Of a stretch of DNA of 21,739 nt, positions 7,828 through 15,062 are shown piece after piece. Location of the stretch: positions 1 to 21,739 of the forward strand of contig CAZOBD010000065.1 in NCBI GenBank assembly GCA_964577665.1, written 5' to 3'. Within the stretch, counting starts at the first letter, position 1; each line of letters opens with the position of its first letter. This stretch comes from CAYVTD01 sp964577665 (GTDB lineage: Bacteria > Bacteroidota > Ignavibacteria > Kapaibacteriales > UBA2268). The notes beneath the pieces were generated by a model. That model worked only from the letters and a program-made list of their open reading frames with translations. It was not told the DNA's origin and did not search any database. Both the position numbers and the translations under genes were made by a program.

Positions 7828-10008
7828 ATGAACTCATACTCTTTCGGACTCAGCAGCCCCTTGTGGCTTCTTCTACTGCTTGTAATTGCTGCGGCAGCGC
7901 TTGCATTCTGGTCATACCGCATAACCGTGCCTCCGGTTTCAAAAAGAAAAAAGGCACTGCTGATAGCATTAAGAACTACGGCAGTTACACTTCTTTTGTT
8001 TGTTTTGTTTGAACCCGTTCTGACCATTGTAAGCGGCTCTCAGGTGCAGCCCAAGCTGGCTGTTTTGCTGGATAATTCCCAATCCGCCGCGATGGATGAT
8101 TTCAGCGGCAGCAGAAAGAAGGATTACAGAAAGGCAGTCGAAAATACAAGCGTTCTTTCATTGGGAGAAGAAAAACTTGATGTCCTGAAATTTTCGGCAT
8201 TTGCCCGTCCTGTTGAAGATTTTACATTTGATTCTCTTGATTTCAAAGGTTCGCTTACAGATATTTCGACAGCGCTGAAAAAGGCAGGTGAGAATGCAGA
8301 AAAGGAAAATGTGCGGGCATATCTTCTTATAAGCGACGGCGCATTCAATCAGGGAGCCAATCCGCTTTACGAAGCCGAAGCTCTCGGAAAGCCTGTTTTT
8401 ACCGTCGGTATCGGATCGCAGCAGCCCCCGAAAGATTTATCCGTACAGACTATTTTAACGAATGAAGCTGCATACATTGATAATCCTGTGCCTGTGAACG
8501 TGCGTATTAGCGCAAGCGGGTACCAAGAAGGAGAAACCGATATTAAGATACTTGACAACGGAAAAGAGTTTGACTCTCAGAAAATCACCATACATCCCGA
8601 TAAAGAAAACTACTCGCTCTTTTTTGAATATATGCCTAAGACCGAGGGCGTCCGCAAGATAACGGTATCAGCCTCTCAGCTTCCCGATGAAGCAACCGTG
8701 AAAAATAACCGCCTGAGCGAATATATAAAAGTGCTGGAAAACAAGAGGAAGATAGCCCTGTTCGCAGGAGCTCCCTCGCCTGATGTTTCTTTCGTAACAC
8801 AGGCGCTCAGGCAGGAAAAAGGCGTGGAAATAAAACAGTTTATTCACAAAAAGAACTCGGAGTTTTACGGGCAGCCTCCCAATGAAAAGGAATTATCCGA
8901 ATCGGAGATGTTTATTCTCATAGGATTCCCGGCTGCAAACACGCCCGCCCGGACTATTGATTTAATAAAGGGCCATCTTGCCAAAGGCAAGCCTGTTTTG
9001 TTTATTTCTTCAAGATTTTTGGACTATGGCAAACTGAAACCTTTGGAAGATTATCTGCCGTTCAGGACTATTTCTTCAAACACCCGCGAGTTCACGGCGC
9101 TTCCCGACTTCACGGAAAACGCTTCTTCCCATCCTCTTTTGAAAGTAAACGGAGAAGATATTGGCATTGACGAGTGGAACAAGCTTCCACCGCTCTTCCG
9201 AACAGAAACTTTCGTCCGCATAAAACCGGAAACAAAAGTGCTTTCGGGCGTGAAAGTTAACAATGTTTCTCTGAAAGAACCTATGATAATTACCCGTAAT
9301 TTTCAAAATTACCGGAGCATTGCGATTATTGCATACGGTGTTTACCGGTGGAAACTTCTCGGATACGGCGCCGAAATGGCTAAAAACCGAATAGAAACAC
9401 CGGATCTTTTTCAAAATTTAGTTAATAACTCCGTCAGATGGCTGTCAGTCGGAAGAAAAGAAGAGCTGATAACAGTAAAAACATCAAGAGAGTTTTACAC
9501 ACTCGGAGAAAAAGCGGAATTTTTGGGACAGGTGTATGACGAAGCCTATTCGCCTATTGACGATGCCGTTATTACAGTTTCAATTGAAGGAGCAGAGGAA
9601 AAACGCACCCTGATACTAAATTCTGCGGGAAACGGCAGATATACCGGCTCTGTGGAGGGCTTGCCGGAAGGCGATTTTTATTTCAGGGCTGTTGTGGAAT
9701 CTGACGGCAGGAAGATCGGCTCTGATGAAGGGCGATTTGCCATAGGCGAAACCGCTCTTGAGTTTCAGTCTCTGACTATGAACAAAATTCTTTTGGAAAA
9801 CATAGCTTTGAAGACAGGCGGCAGCTTTTATCTGCCTGATGAAGCCGGCTCTTTTCTTGAAGACCTACATAAAAAGGCATCATTCGAGCCAAGAAACGTA
9901 ACGACTCGCAGCGAATTCAGTTTCTGGAATCTCCCTTGGCTGTTTGCCGCGGCAGTACTGCTTTTCGCACTAGAGTGGTTTATCAGAAAACGTTCCGGTA
10001 TGGTGTGA
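7828..10008 (+). CDS. Membrane-anchored VWA-domain protein
   Basis: A 726-residue protein with two N-terminal membrane helices (about 10-28 and 42-66) and one near the C-terminus (about 703-720). Residues 75-195 form a von Willebrand A domain with an intact metal site: D82-x-S84-x-S86 in LLDNSQSAA, Thr143 in SLTDIS, and Asp169 in ISDGAFNQ. Residues about 305-420 (KIALFAGAPSPDVSFV onward) look like a class I glutamine-amidotransferase-like fold without a visible catalytic Cys. Residues 530-640 (FLGQVYDEAYSPIDDAVITVSIEG) look like a beta-sandwich. This layout matches large uncharacterised VWA membrane proteins found near BatA-like or MoxR systems, but no MoxR ATPase lies in the window. The start has only a weak ribosome-binding site. 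It lies 161 bp after the hypothetical gene. Confidence 0.85.
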   Translation: MNSYSFGLSSPLWLLLLLVIAAAALAFWSYRITVPPVSKRKKALLIALRTTAVTLLLFVLFEPVLTIVSGSQVQPKLAVLLDNSQSAAMDDFSGSRKKDYRKAVENTSVLSLGEEKLDVLKFSAFARPVEDFTFDSLDFKGSLTDISTALKKAGENAEKENVRAYLLISDGAFNQGANPLYEAEALGKPVFTVGIGSQQPPKDLSVQTILTNEAAYIDNPVPVNVRISASGYQEGETDIKILDNGKEFDSQKITIHPDKENYSLFFEYMPKTEGVRKITVSASQLPDEATVKNNRLSEYIKVLENKRKIALFAGAPSPDVSFVTQALRQEKGVEIKQFIHKKNSEFYGQPPNEKELSESEMFILIGFPAANTPARTIDLIKGHLAKGKPVLFISSRFLDYGKLKPLEDYLPFRTISSNTREFTALPDFTENASSHPLLKVNGEDIGIDEWNKLPPLFRTETFVRIKPETKVLSGVKVNNVSLKEPMIITRNFQNYRSIAIIAYGVYRWKLLGYGAEMAKNRIETPDLFQNLVNNSVRWLSVGRKEELITVKTSREFYTLGEKAEFLGQVYDEAYSPIDDAVITVSIEGAEEKRTLILNSAGNGRYTGSVEGLPEGDFYFRAVVESDGRKIGSDEGRFAIGETALEFQSLTMNKILLENIALKTGGSFYLPDEAGSFLEDLHKKASFEPRNVTTRSEFSFWNLPWLFAAAVLLFALEWFIRKRSGMV

Positions 10009-10114
10009 TTCAGTTTTTCAAAAGAGCTATAATACACAAGATAATCTCATCAGCCGCCGGATATTCATTGTCTCTTTCCTCTCTCCTAAGATAAGACAAA
10101 AGGGGAAGTCATTG

Positions 10115-10189
10115 TGGGCTCTACTTGATTCGAACAAGCGACCTCTTCCGTGTCAAGGAAGCGCTCTAGACCAGCTGAGCTAAGAGCCC
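10115..10189 (-). tRNA. tRNA-Val (anticodon GAC)
   Basis: The 75-nt minus-strand sequence folds as a full cloverleaf: acceptor GGGCTCT with AGAGCCC, D arm GCTC/GAGC, anticodon stem CTTCC/GGAAG with loop TTGACAC, and T arm CTTG-TTCGAAT-CAAG. The anticodon GAC (plus-strand 10152-10154) reads valine GUC/GUU codons. The discriminator is A and the 3' CCA is not encoded. A near-consensus promoter lies directly upstream. There is no sign of an attachment-site duplication at its 3' end. Confidence 0.97.
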
Positions 10190-10207
10190 TGTTGCATTTT
10201 GGAAATG

Positions 10208-10238
10208 CAAATATAAGAACTATTGATGAAATTTCAAA
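10208..10238 (-). promoter_or_regulatory. Bacteroidota-type promoter of tRNA-Val
   Basis: On the minus strand TTTG (10235-10238) and TATATTTG (10208-10215) are separated by exactly 19 nt, matching the Bacteroidota housekeeping consensus TTTG-N19-TAnnTTTG. The tRNA begins 18 nt after the -7 element, and a small TTGCATTT/AAATGCAA hairpin fills the short leader. Confidence 0.75.
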
Positions 10239-10256
10239 ATGTTATTAAGGTCTGTA

Positions 10257-10811
10257 TTATTCTTCCATCAGTTCTTTTTCTTTCTCATCTGTCAATTTAT
10301 CAATCTCTTTGATGAAAATATCGGTTTTTTTCTGGATTTCTTCTTCGCCTCTTTTTAGTTCATCCTCAGAAATTTCTTTGTTTTTCTCAAGTTTGCGGAG
10401 AGAATCAAGTGCGTCCCGGCGGTTATTGCGAACGGAAACACGGGCATCCTCGGCATATTTTTTACAAAGCTTAACCATCTCTCTGCGGCGCTCTTCGGTA
10501 AGAGGCGGAACGGAAATGCGGATTACCGTGCCGTCGTTCTGAGGATTAAACCCGAGGTCTGCCTGCTGAACGGCTTTTTCTATCGTTGAAAGTGTGTTGC
10601 GGTCCCAAGGCTGTATCACCAAAGTTTTGGCATCGGGAACGGAAATAGTTGACATTTGCTCAAGACCGGTCATTTGACCGTAATAGTCTGCTTTTATGCC
10701 TTCCAGAATGGTTGAGGAAGCTCTGCCCGTACGTACTTTGGCAAGCTGACTTTTGAAAAAATCAACTGATTTCTGCATGTTTTTTTGAGCTTCATTAAAA
10801 ACCTGTTTCAT
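10257..10811 (-). CDS. frr: Ribosome recycling factor
   Basis: Splits post-termination ribosomes together with EF-G. The 184-residue protein is full length and shows the family blocks: KVRTGRASSTILEGIKADYYG in the first third, SVPDAKTLVIQPWDRN, then NDGTVIRISVPPLTEERRREMVKLCKKYAEDARVSVRNNRRDA, with the charged helical C-terminus. It is the last gene of the rplM-rpsI-rpsB-tsf-pyrH-frr series, the usual bacterial order. The gap to pyrH is 171 bp and holds a hairpin, so its expression may be partly separate. Confidence 0.98.
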   Translation of the reverse strand: MKQVFNEAQKNMQKSVDFFKSQLAKVRTGRASSTILEGIKADYYGQMTGLEQMSTISVPDAKTLVIQPWDRNTLSTIEKAVQQADLGFNPQNDGTVIRISVPPLTEERRREMVKLCKKYAEDARVSVRNNRRDALDSLRKLEKNKEISEDELKRGEEEIQKKTDIFIKEIDKLTDEKEKELMEE

Positions 10812-10919
10812 ATTTTGCTTCCGTCATATTCTACAAACTTTTGGTTAAGGAAGTATAAATGTGATTTTCATTGTATTGTTTTTATGAAAATCCTTGCGTG
10901 CCTTAAATGATATTAACAC

Positions 10920-10962
10920 AGAAGAAGCCCTGCATAAAAGGATGCCGGACTTCTTCTTTTTT
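10920..10962 (+). terminator. Hairpin with T-run, terminator-like on the plus strand
   Basis: A 16-bp stem with two mismatches (10920-10935 with 10942-10957, 6-nt loop) is followed on the plus strand by TTTTTT. On the minus strand the same stem lies between pyrH and frr but is followed by TGTGTTAAT, a poor U-tract. It could stop antisense transcripts entering pyrH, or slow pyrH-to-frr readthrough. No plus-strand gene precedes it closely. Confidence 0.5.
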
Positions 10963-10982
10963 ACAACTGCATTTTCAATTTT

Positions 10983-11696
10983 TTATCTAACGATGGTGCC
11001 GATTGCCTCGCCGAACATCAGCCTTTTGAAGCTGCCTTCTATGTTCATATTAAGCACGCGGATCGGCAGTTTGTTCTCCTGGCATAGAGTTATGGCAGTA
11101 TGGTCCATAACTCTCAGGTTTTTTTCCAGCACTTCGCTGTAAGTAATCTCACTGAAAAGACGTGCATTGGGATTTTTCTCGGGGTCGCAGTCATATACGC
11201 CGTTTACGCGGGTGCCCTTTATTACAAGCTCAGCCTCAATTTCAATAGCGCGCAGCACTGCGGCGGTATCTGTTGTAAAATATGGATTGCCTGTGCCTGC
11301 CCCGAAAATCACTACGCGTCTTTTTTCCAGATGTCGTATGGCTTTCCGGCGTATAAAAGGCTCGGCTATCTGCTCCATTTTGATAGCAGTCTGAAGTCTT
11401 GTCGGCACTCCGGTTCTTTCCAGGGCGTTCTGAAAAGCGATAGAATTAATCACTGTGGCGAGCATACCCATTTGGTCTCCGGAGACTTTATGTATGCCGT
11501 GTGCGGCAGATTGTATGCCGCGGAAAATATTGCCTCCGCCTATCACTATGCCGATATCTACTCCGAGTTCATACACTTCTTTAACGGCAGCGGCATATTC
11601 CTTTAGCACGGCATCGTCTATGCCGAATTGCTTATCGCCCATAAAGGCTTCGCCGCTAAGCTTTAAAAGTATCCTTTTGAAAACGGTTTCAGCCAT
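10983..11696 (-). CDS. pyrH: Uridylate kinase (UMP kinase)
   Basis: Phosphorylates UMP to UDP for pyrimidine nucleotide synthesis; bacterial UMP kinases are hexameric amino-acid-kinase-fold enzymes unlike eukaryotic ones. The 237-residue protein matches the family length and blocks: LLKLSGEAFMGDKQFGID at the N-terminus, IGIVIGGGNIFRGIQ (glycine-rich phosphate site), IFGAGTGNPYFTTDTAAVLRA, and the C-terminal DHTAITLCQENKLPIRVLNM. The ATG lies one base after the tsf stop codon, so the two are translated as neighbours on one transcript. Confidence 0.98.
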   Translation of the reverse strand: MAETVFKRILLKLSGEAFMGDKQFGIDDAVLKEYAAAVKEVYELGVDIGIVIGGGNIFRGIQSAAHGIHKVSGDQMGMLATVINSIAFQNALERTGVPTRLQTAIKMEQIAEPFIRRKAIRHLEKRRVVIFGAGTGNPYFTTDTAAVLRAIEIEAELVIKGTRVNGVYDCDPEKNPNARLFSEITYSEVLEKNLRVMDHTAITLCQENKLPIRVLNMNIEGSFKRLMFGEAIGTIVR

Positions 11697-11697
11697 A

Positions 11698-12561
11698 TTA
11701 ATCTTCTAAAGATTCTCCGAGGAAATAGCGGCGGAAGCTGAGTATTTTTACTTCTTCGCCGGCATCTTCTTTCAGTTCTTTTAATATATCATTGACTACC
11801 TTCTTGGGGTCTTTAACGAAGACCTGTTCTACAAGGCAGTTTTCCTGATAAAATTTGTTCAGTCTGCCCATTGCAATCTTGTCGGCTATTTCGGGCTTTT
11901 TGCCTTCGTTAACGGCAAGTTCGACATATATCTCTTTTTCTTTTTCGACAACTTCTTTCGGAACGGAATCACGGTCGATATATAAAGGATTCATAGCGGC
12001 TATCTGCATGGCTATGTCGCGGAGTTTTGCTATTCCCTCTTCGGAAAATTCCGCGGCATTTACTTCGAGCAAAACTGCTAGTTTACTGCCTGCATGTATG
12101 TATGCCGTAAAAAATCCTCCTTCGAGCGTTTCAAAGCGTCTAACTTGGATATTTTCAGCAAGTTTTGCGAGAATTTCGTTGTGCATACCCTGCACGGTAT
12201 CGCCTTTATGGCTGATATTCATAAGTTCATCCAAATTGGCGGCTTTGTTCTCCAGAAGAGCTTCGGCAATATATTCTACATACTGCTCGAACTCTTCGTT
12301 TCTTGCCACGAAGTCGGTTTCGCAGTTAACCTCCACGATAGATGCTTTTCTGTGGTCATCTGTGGTTTTCGCAATGATAAGGCCTTCGTTGGCTGAGCGG
12401 TCTGCCCGTTTGGCAGCGGATGCGGCGCCTTTTTTACGGAGGTATTCCACGGCTTCTTTCATATCGCCGCCGCTTTCTGTCAGAGCCTTTTTGCAGTCTC
12501 CCATGCCGGCTCCGGTTTTTTCTCTTAGCTCTTTTACAAGCTGGGGTGTAATCTGTGCCAT
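11698..12561 (-). CDS. tsf: Translation elongation factor Ts
   Basis: The nucleotide exchange factor for EF-Tu. The 287-residue protein has the N-terminal UBA-like region (LVKELREKTGAGMGDCKKAL), the signature TDFVARNEEF that contacts EF-Tu, and the core domain including LAVLLEVN, followed by the C-terminal module NKFYQENCLVEQVFVKD. Length is typical. It follows rpsB by 136 bp and precedes pyrH by one base, the conserved order. Confidence 0.98.
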   Translation of the reverse strand: MAQITPQLVKELREKTGAGMGDCKKALTESGGDMKEAVEYLRKKGAASAAKRADRSANEGLIIAKTTDDHRKASIVEVNCETDFVARNEEFEQYVEYIAEALLENKAANLDELMNISHKGDTVQGMHNEILAKLAENIQVRRFETLEGGFFTAYIHAGSKLAVLLEVNAAEFSEEGIAKLRDIAMQIAAMNPLYIDRDSVPKEVVEKEKEIYVELAVNEGKKPEIADKIAMGRLNKFYQENCLVEQVFVKDPKKVVNDILKELKEDAGEEVKILSFRRYFLGESLED

Positions 12562-12697
12562 TTCTTATTTAGTATTTTAATTTTAAAAAATTATTGTTTT
12601 CTTAATTTAAGGCATAAGTATAAATTTAATATGTTTTTAGGATTAAGTTTTTGTTCATTTATTAACAATAAGTACTTTTACCTCAAAGCTGTTTTTT

Positions 12698-13699
12698 TTA
12701 ATCATTTTTTTCTTCAGCAGGCTGAACTTCCTGTTTCGGGGCGGTTTCAGGCTGCTTAGCGCTCTCGTTTTTATTATCGGGAGCAGTTCCCTGAGTCTGA
12801 GGTTTTTCTTCTTTTTGTTTTGGTTTATTATCATAGTCCTTATCTCTGGGGGGACGCTCCCCGCGTGGTCTGTCGTCTCTTCTGCGGTCGCCTTTTCTGG
12901 GTTTGCGTTCGCGCATTTTTCTGCGTACTTTCTGCTGGTCATCCACCGATACTGCTTCGGTTTCCTTATCCATTCTTTCTCTTTCGGCAGAAAGCTCTGC
13001 AACGCGCTGCTTGGCAATTTCCGAGCCTTCTATTATGGCGTCTGCAATTTTGCCGGTGAAAAGATCAACTGCTTTTACAGAATCATCGTTTGAAGGAATA
13101 AGATAATCTACGGGATCCGGATCGCAGTTTGTATCAACCAAAGCAAAAACGGGAATTCCTAATATCTTTGCTTCTTTTACCGCAATATGTTCTTTTTTGA
13201 TATCAACAATAAAGAGTGCTCCGGGAAGGCGTGTCATTTCTTCTATACCGCCGAATACTTTGCGAAGCCTGTCACGTTCGCGTCCGAGGAGCAGCCTTTC
13301 TTTCTTGGTAATCTTCTCAAAAGTGCCGTCCACTTCCATTTTGTCAATTGCTTCCAGGCGCTTGATACTTTTGCGTATTGTGCTGAAATTAGTAAGCATG
13401 CCTCCGAGCCAGCGCTCTGTAACGTAGTTCATGCCGCATCTTTTTGCATGATTTTCTATAACATCTTTTGCCTGAGGTTTGGTGCCTACGAACATCACTA
13501 TTTTATTGCTCGCCGCAACTTCGTAAACAGCTCTTAGAGCAAAGTCGAAAAGCACCTGTGTTTTTCTGACGTCAATGATGTGGATGCCGTTTCTCTCCCC
13601 AAAAATATATTTTTCCATTTTGGGGTTCCAGCGGCGGGTAAGATGGCCGAAATGTGCTCCGGCAGCGAGGAGGTCCTCGATTTTCAGAATATGATCCAT
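12698..13699 (-). CDS. rpsB: Small ribosomal subunit protein S2 with long charged C-terminal tail
   Basis: S2 of the 30S subunit. The core (residues 1 to about 245) shows GAHFGHLTRRWNPKM, HIIDVRKTQ, ERWLGGMLTNFSTI, LPGALFIVDIKKEHIAVKEA and the DTNCDPDPVDYLIPSND block. The start at 13699 (MDHILKIEDLL) is chosen because GGAG lies 6 nt upstream and it begins the conserved domain; an open frame extends 36 codons further but is not S2-like. The protein has 333 residues against about 230-260 usually: from about 257 it carries a disordered tail rich in Arg, Lys, Asp, Pro and then Glu, Gln, Pro. A structured, gene-free leader lies upstream. Confidence 0.97.
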   Translation of the reverse strand: MDHILKIEDLLAAGAHFGHLTRRWNPKMEKYIFGERNGIHIIDVRKTQVLFDFALRAVYEVAASNKIVMFVGTKPQAKDVIENHAKRCGMNYVTERWLGGMLTNFSTIRKSIKRLEAIDKMEVDGTFEKITKKERLLLGRERDRLRKVFGGIEEMTRLPGALFIVDIKKEHIAVKEAKILGIPVFALVDTNCDPDPVDYLIPSNDDSVKAVDLFTGKIADAIIEGSEIAKQRVAELSAERERMDKETEAVSVDDQQKVRRKMRERKPRKGDRRRDDRPRGERPPRDKDYDNKPKQKEEKPQTQGTAPDNKNESAKQPETAPKQEVQPAEEKND

Positions 13700-14051
13700 A
13701 ATATCTCCGTATTTTGTGTTTAACTTCTGCTTCGTTCTTCTAACCTGCACAGCTTGTCTGATGTAACTCTCATCATTTTTTGCCACACACAGGCTATCCG
13801 GAAGCATGATTTTTTATTTTTTTCCGGTTTAAACCGGATTATTTTTTCATATAGACAGAAGCGATATATCGAACTGTGTCGAAAGTTCCTGGCATACCGA
13901 ATCATGTACTGAACCATAGCTCAGCGCCGCTTCTGTATCTCTTGTTCGGAAACTTCATTAAGTAATATCAGCTTAGCTTTTCAAAGGTTCCGAAACAAGT
14001 TTGGAATTACGAAATAAAAATCCAAGCTGAAAGAAGTCCTGAACAAGTGTA
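13700..14051 (-). promoter_or_regulatory. rpsI-rpsB intergenic region with structured leader candidate
   Basis: This 352-bp stretch holds no credible gene. On the minus strand it offers several inverted repeats. A 13-pair stem with one bulge and one mismatch joins 13984-13999 to 13941-13955. A perfect 9-bp stem ACAGAAGCG/CGCTTCTGT (13928-13936 with 13855-13863) encloses two smaller hairpins, CTGAGC-TATG-GTTCAG and GAACT...AGTTC. A 16-bp palindrome, TCCGGTTTAAACCGGA, lies at 13823-13838. Their order and closeness to rpsB suggest a structured mRNA leader, perhaps for S2 feedback control as known in other bacteria; that role is inferred. Confidence 0.5.
13823..13838. promoter_or_regulatory. Perfect 16-bp palindrome upstream of rpsB
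   Basis: TCCGGTTTAAACCGGA is fully self-complementary and flanked by T-rich (plus strand) tracts. On the plus strand it is followed by TTATTTTTTC, but no plus-strand gene precedes it. With only a 4-nt loop and a 6-bp stem it would be a weak terminator. A DNA-binding operator or a leader hairpin are the alternatives. Confidence 0.4.
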
Positions 14052-14438
14052 TTAACGTTTCGAGAACTGGAAGCGCTTGCGGGCTTTTTTCTGACCGTAT
14101 TTTTTACGCTCGACCATTCTCGGATCTCTTGTAAGCAAGCCTTTTGCCTTAAGGGGCGAGTGGAACTTTTCATCGAATTCGACAAGCGCACGGGCAAGCC
14201 CGAGCTGAAAAGCGCCTGTTTGTCCTGATTTTCCGCCGCCGCGAACGGTAACATATAGGTCGAACTGGCCGATAGTTTCGGTGATTTCCATTGGTTTGAG
14301 AGCCATAATGCGGTTAGTTTCCACCGGAAAATACTCCTCAAGGCTCTGCCTGTTTACTTTAATTTCTCCTTTTCCAGGCGAAAGTCTCACCTGTGCAACA
14401 GATGTTTTTCTTCTGCCTGTAGTCTGAATCATTTCCAT
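14052..14438 (-). CDS. rpsI: Small ribosomal subunit protein S9
   Basis: S9 of the 30S head, whose basic C-terminal tail reaches the P-site tRNA. The 128-residue protein has GRRKTSVAQVRL at the start, TVRGGGKSGQTGAFQLGLARAL in the middle and the basic end KKYGQKKARKRFQFSKR. The start at 14438 is preferred over the more upstream ATG at 14456 because a GGAGA site lies 6 nt before it. It follows rplM by 40 bp, the near-universal L13-S9 pair. Confidence 0.98.
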   Translation of the reverse strand: MEMIQTTGRRKTSVAQVRLSPGKGEIKVNRQSLEEYFPVETNRIMALKPMEITETIGQFDLYVTVRGGGKSGQTGAFQLGLARALVEFDEKFHSPLKAKGLLTRDPRMVERKKYGQKKARKRFQFSKR

Positions 14439-14478
14439 TATTGTCTCCAGATGCAATATCTTAATATTTACATTATTT

Positions 14479-14928
14479 CTAATTTTCTATTTCATAAGCT
14501 TTGGGCTGCTGAGCCGTGTGGGGATGCTCCGATCCTGCATACACTTTCAGCTTTGTTGCTATTTTGTTTCCCAGCCGGGTCTTAGGCAGCATACCTTTTA
14601 CGGCATGATGAATGATAAATTCCGGATGTTTTTCCAAAAGATGTTTGAAAGAGCGGAATTTTTCATTGCCGGGATAACCCGAATAACTGAAATATTCTTT
14701 CATTTCTTCTCTTTTACCTTTTAGCTTTATTTTTTCCGCATTGATTACTATCACGTAATCGCCGCAGTCCACATGAGGTGTAAATGCCGGTTTATGCTTG
14801 CCTCTGAGCAGTCTGGCGGCTCTTGTGGCAAGACGCCCCAAAGTCTGATTTTCGGCGTCTATCAACCACCAATCATGCTGTGCGTCTTCTTTACGTAAAG
14901 ATTTCGTTATTTCTGCTGACGTTTTCAC
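14479..14928 (-). CDS. rplM: Large ribosomal subunit protein L13
   Basis: L13, an early-assembly protein of the 50S subunit. The 149-residue protein shows WWLIDAENQTLGRLATRAA, the GKHKPAFTPHVDCGDYVIVIN block, then SYSGYPGN and the HHAVKGMLPKTRLG segment. The start codon is GTG at 14928, supported by GGAG 7 nt upstream. It is the first gene of the translation operon and has a good Bacteroidota-type promoter. The DUF935 portal gene ends 134 bp upstream on the same strand. Confidence 0.98.
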   Translation of the reverse strand: MKTSAEITKSLRKEDAQHDWWLIDAENQTLGRLATRAARLLRGKHKPAFTPHVDCGDYVIVINAEKIKLKGKREEMKEYFSYSGYPGNEKFRSFKHLLEKHPEFIIHHAVKGMLPKTRLGNKIATKLKVYAGSEHPHTAQQPKAYEIEN

Positions 14929-14969
14929 GGATAACTCCTATTTTATAATATCCTTAAAACAAAAGAACA

Positions 14970-15001
14970 CAAATATATGAAAAATACTTTTATCTGACAA
15001 A
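14970..15001 (-). promoter_or_regulatory. Bacteroidota-type promoter of the rplM operon
   Basis: On the minus strand TTTG (14998-15001) and TATATTTG (14970-14977) are 20 nt apart, close to the TTTG-N19-TAnnTTTG consensus, about 42 bp before the GTG start. This gives the ribosomal operon its own promoter, separate from the phage cassette. Confidence 0.7.
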
Positions 15002-15062
15002 TTAAATTTATTTTTATTATAATTCTTTTTTTTATTATTCTTTTGAAAGATGGCGAATTTAA

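Noticed and set aside
10115..10189. tRNA-Val as an integration site for the phage cassette
   Set aside because: The cassette lies 5 kb away beyond the ribosomal operon, and no duplicate of the tRNA 3' end is found near 15000 or 21500.
11855..12580. Long plus-strand ORF of 241 codons opposite tsf
   Set aside because: It is a mirror of tsf with Ser/Phe/Ile-rich translation, a common shadow of Lys/Glu-rich genes; tsf is certain on the other strand.
13720..13917. Minus-strand ORF between rpsI and rpsB
   Set aside because: The translation is basic and unlike any domain, it crosses the inverted repeats and overlaps the region just before the rpsB start; no good ribosome-binding site.
13855..13936. 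tRNA-like or tmRNA-like RNA
   Set aside because: The fold has a closing stem and two hairpins but lacks a proper acceptor, T-loop GTTCRA placement and anticodon arm, so it is treated as a leader candidate instead.
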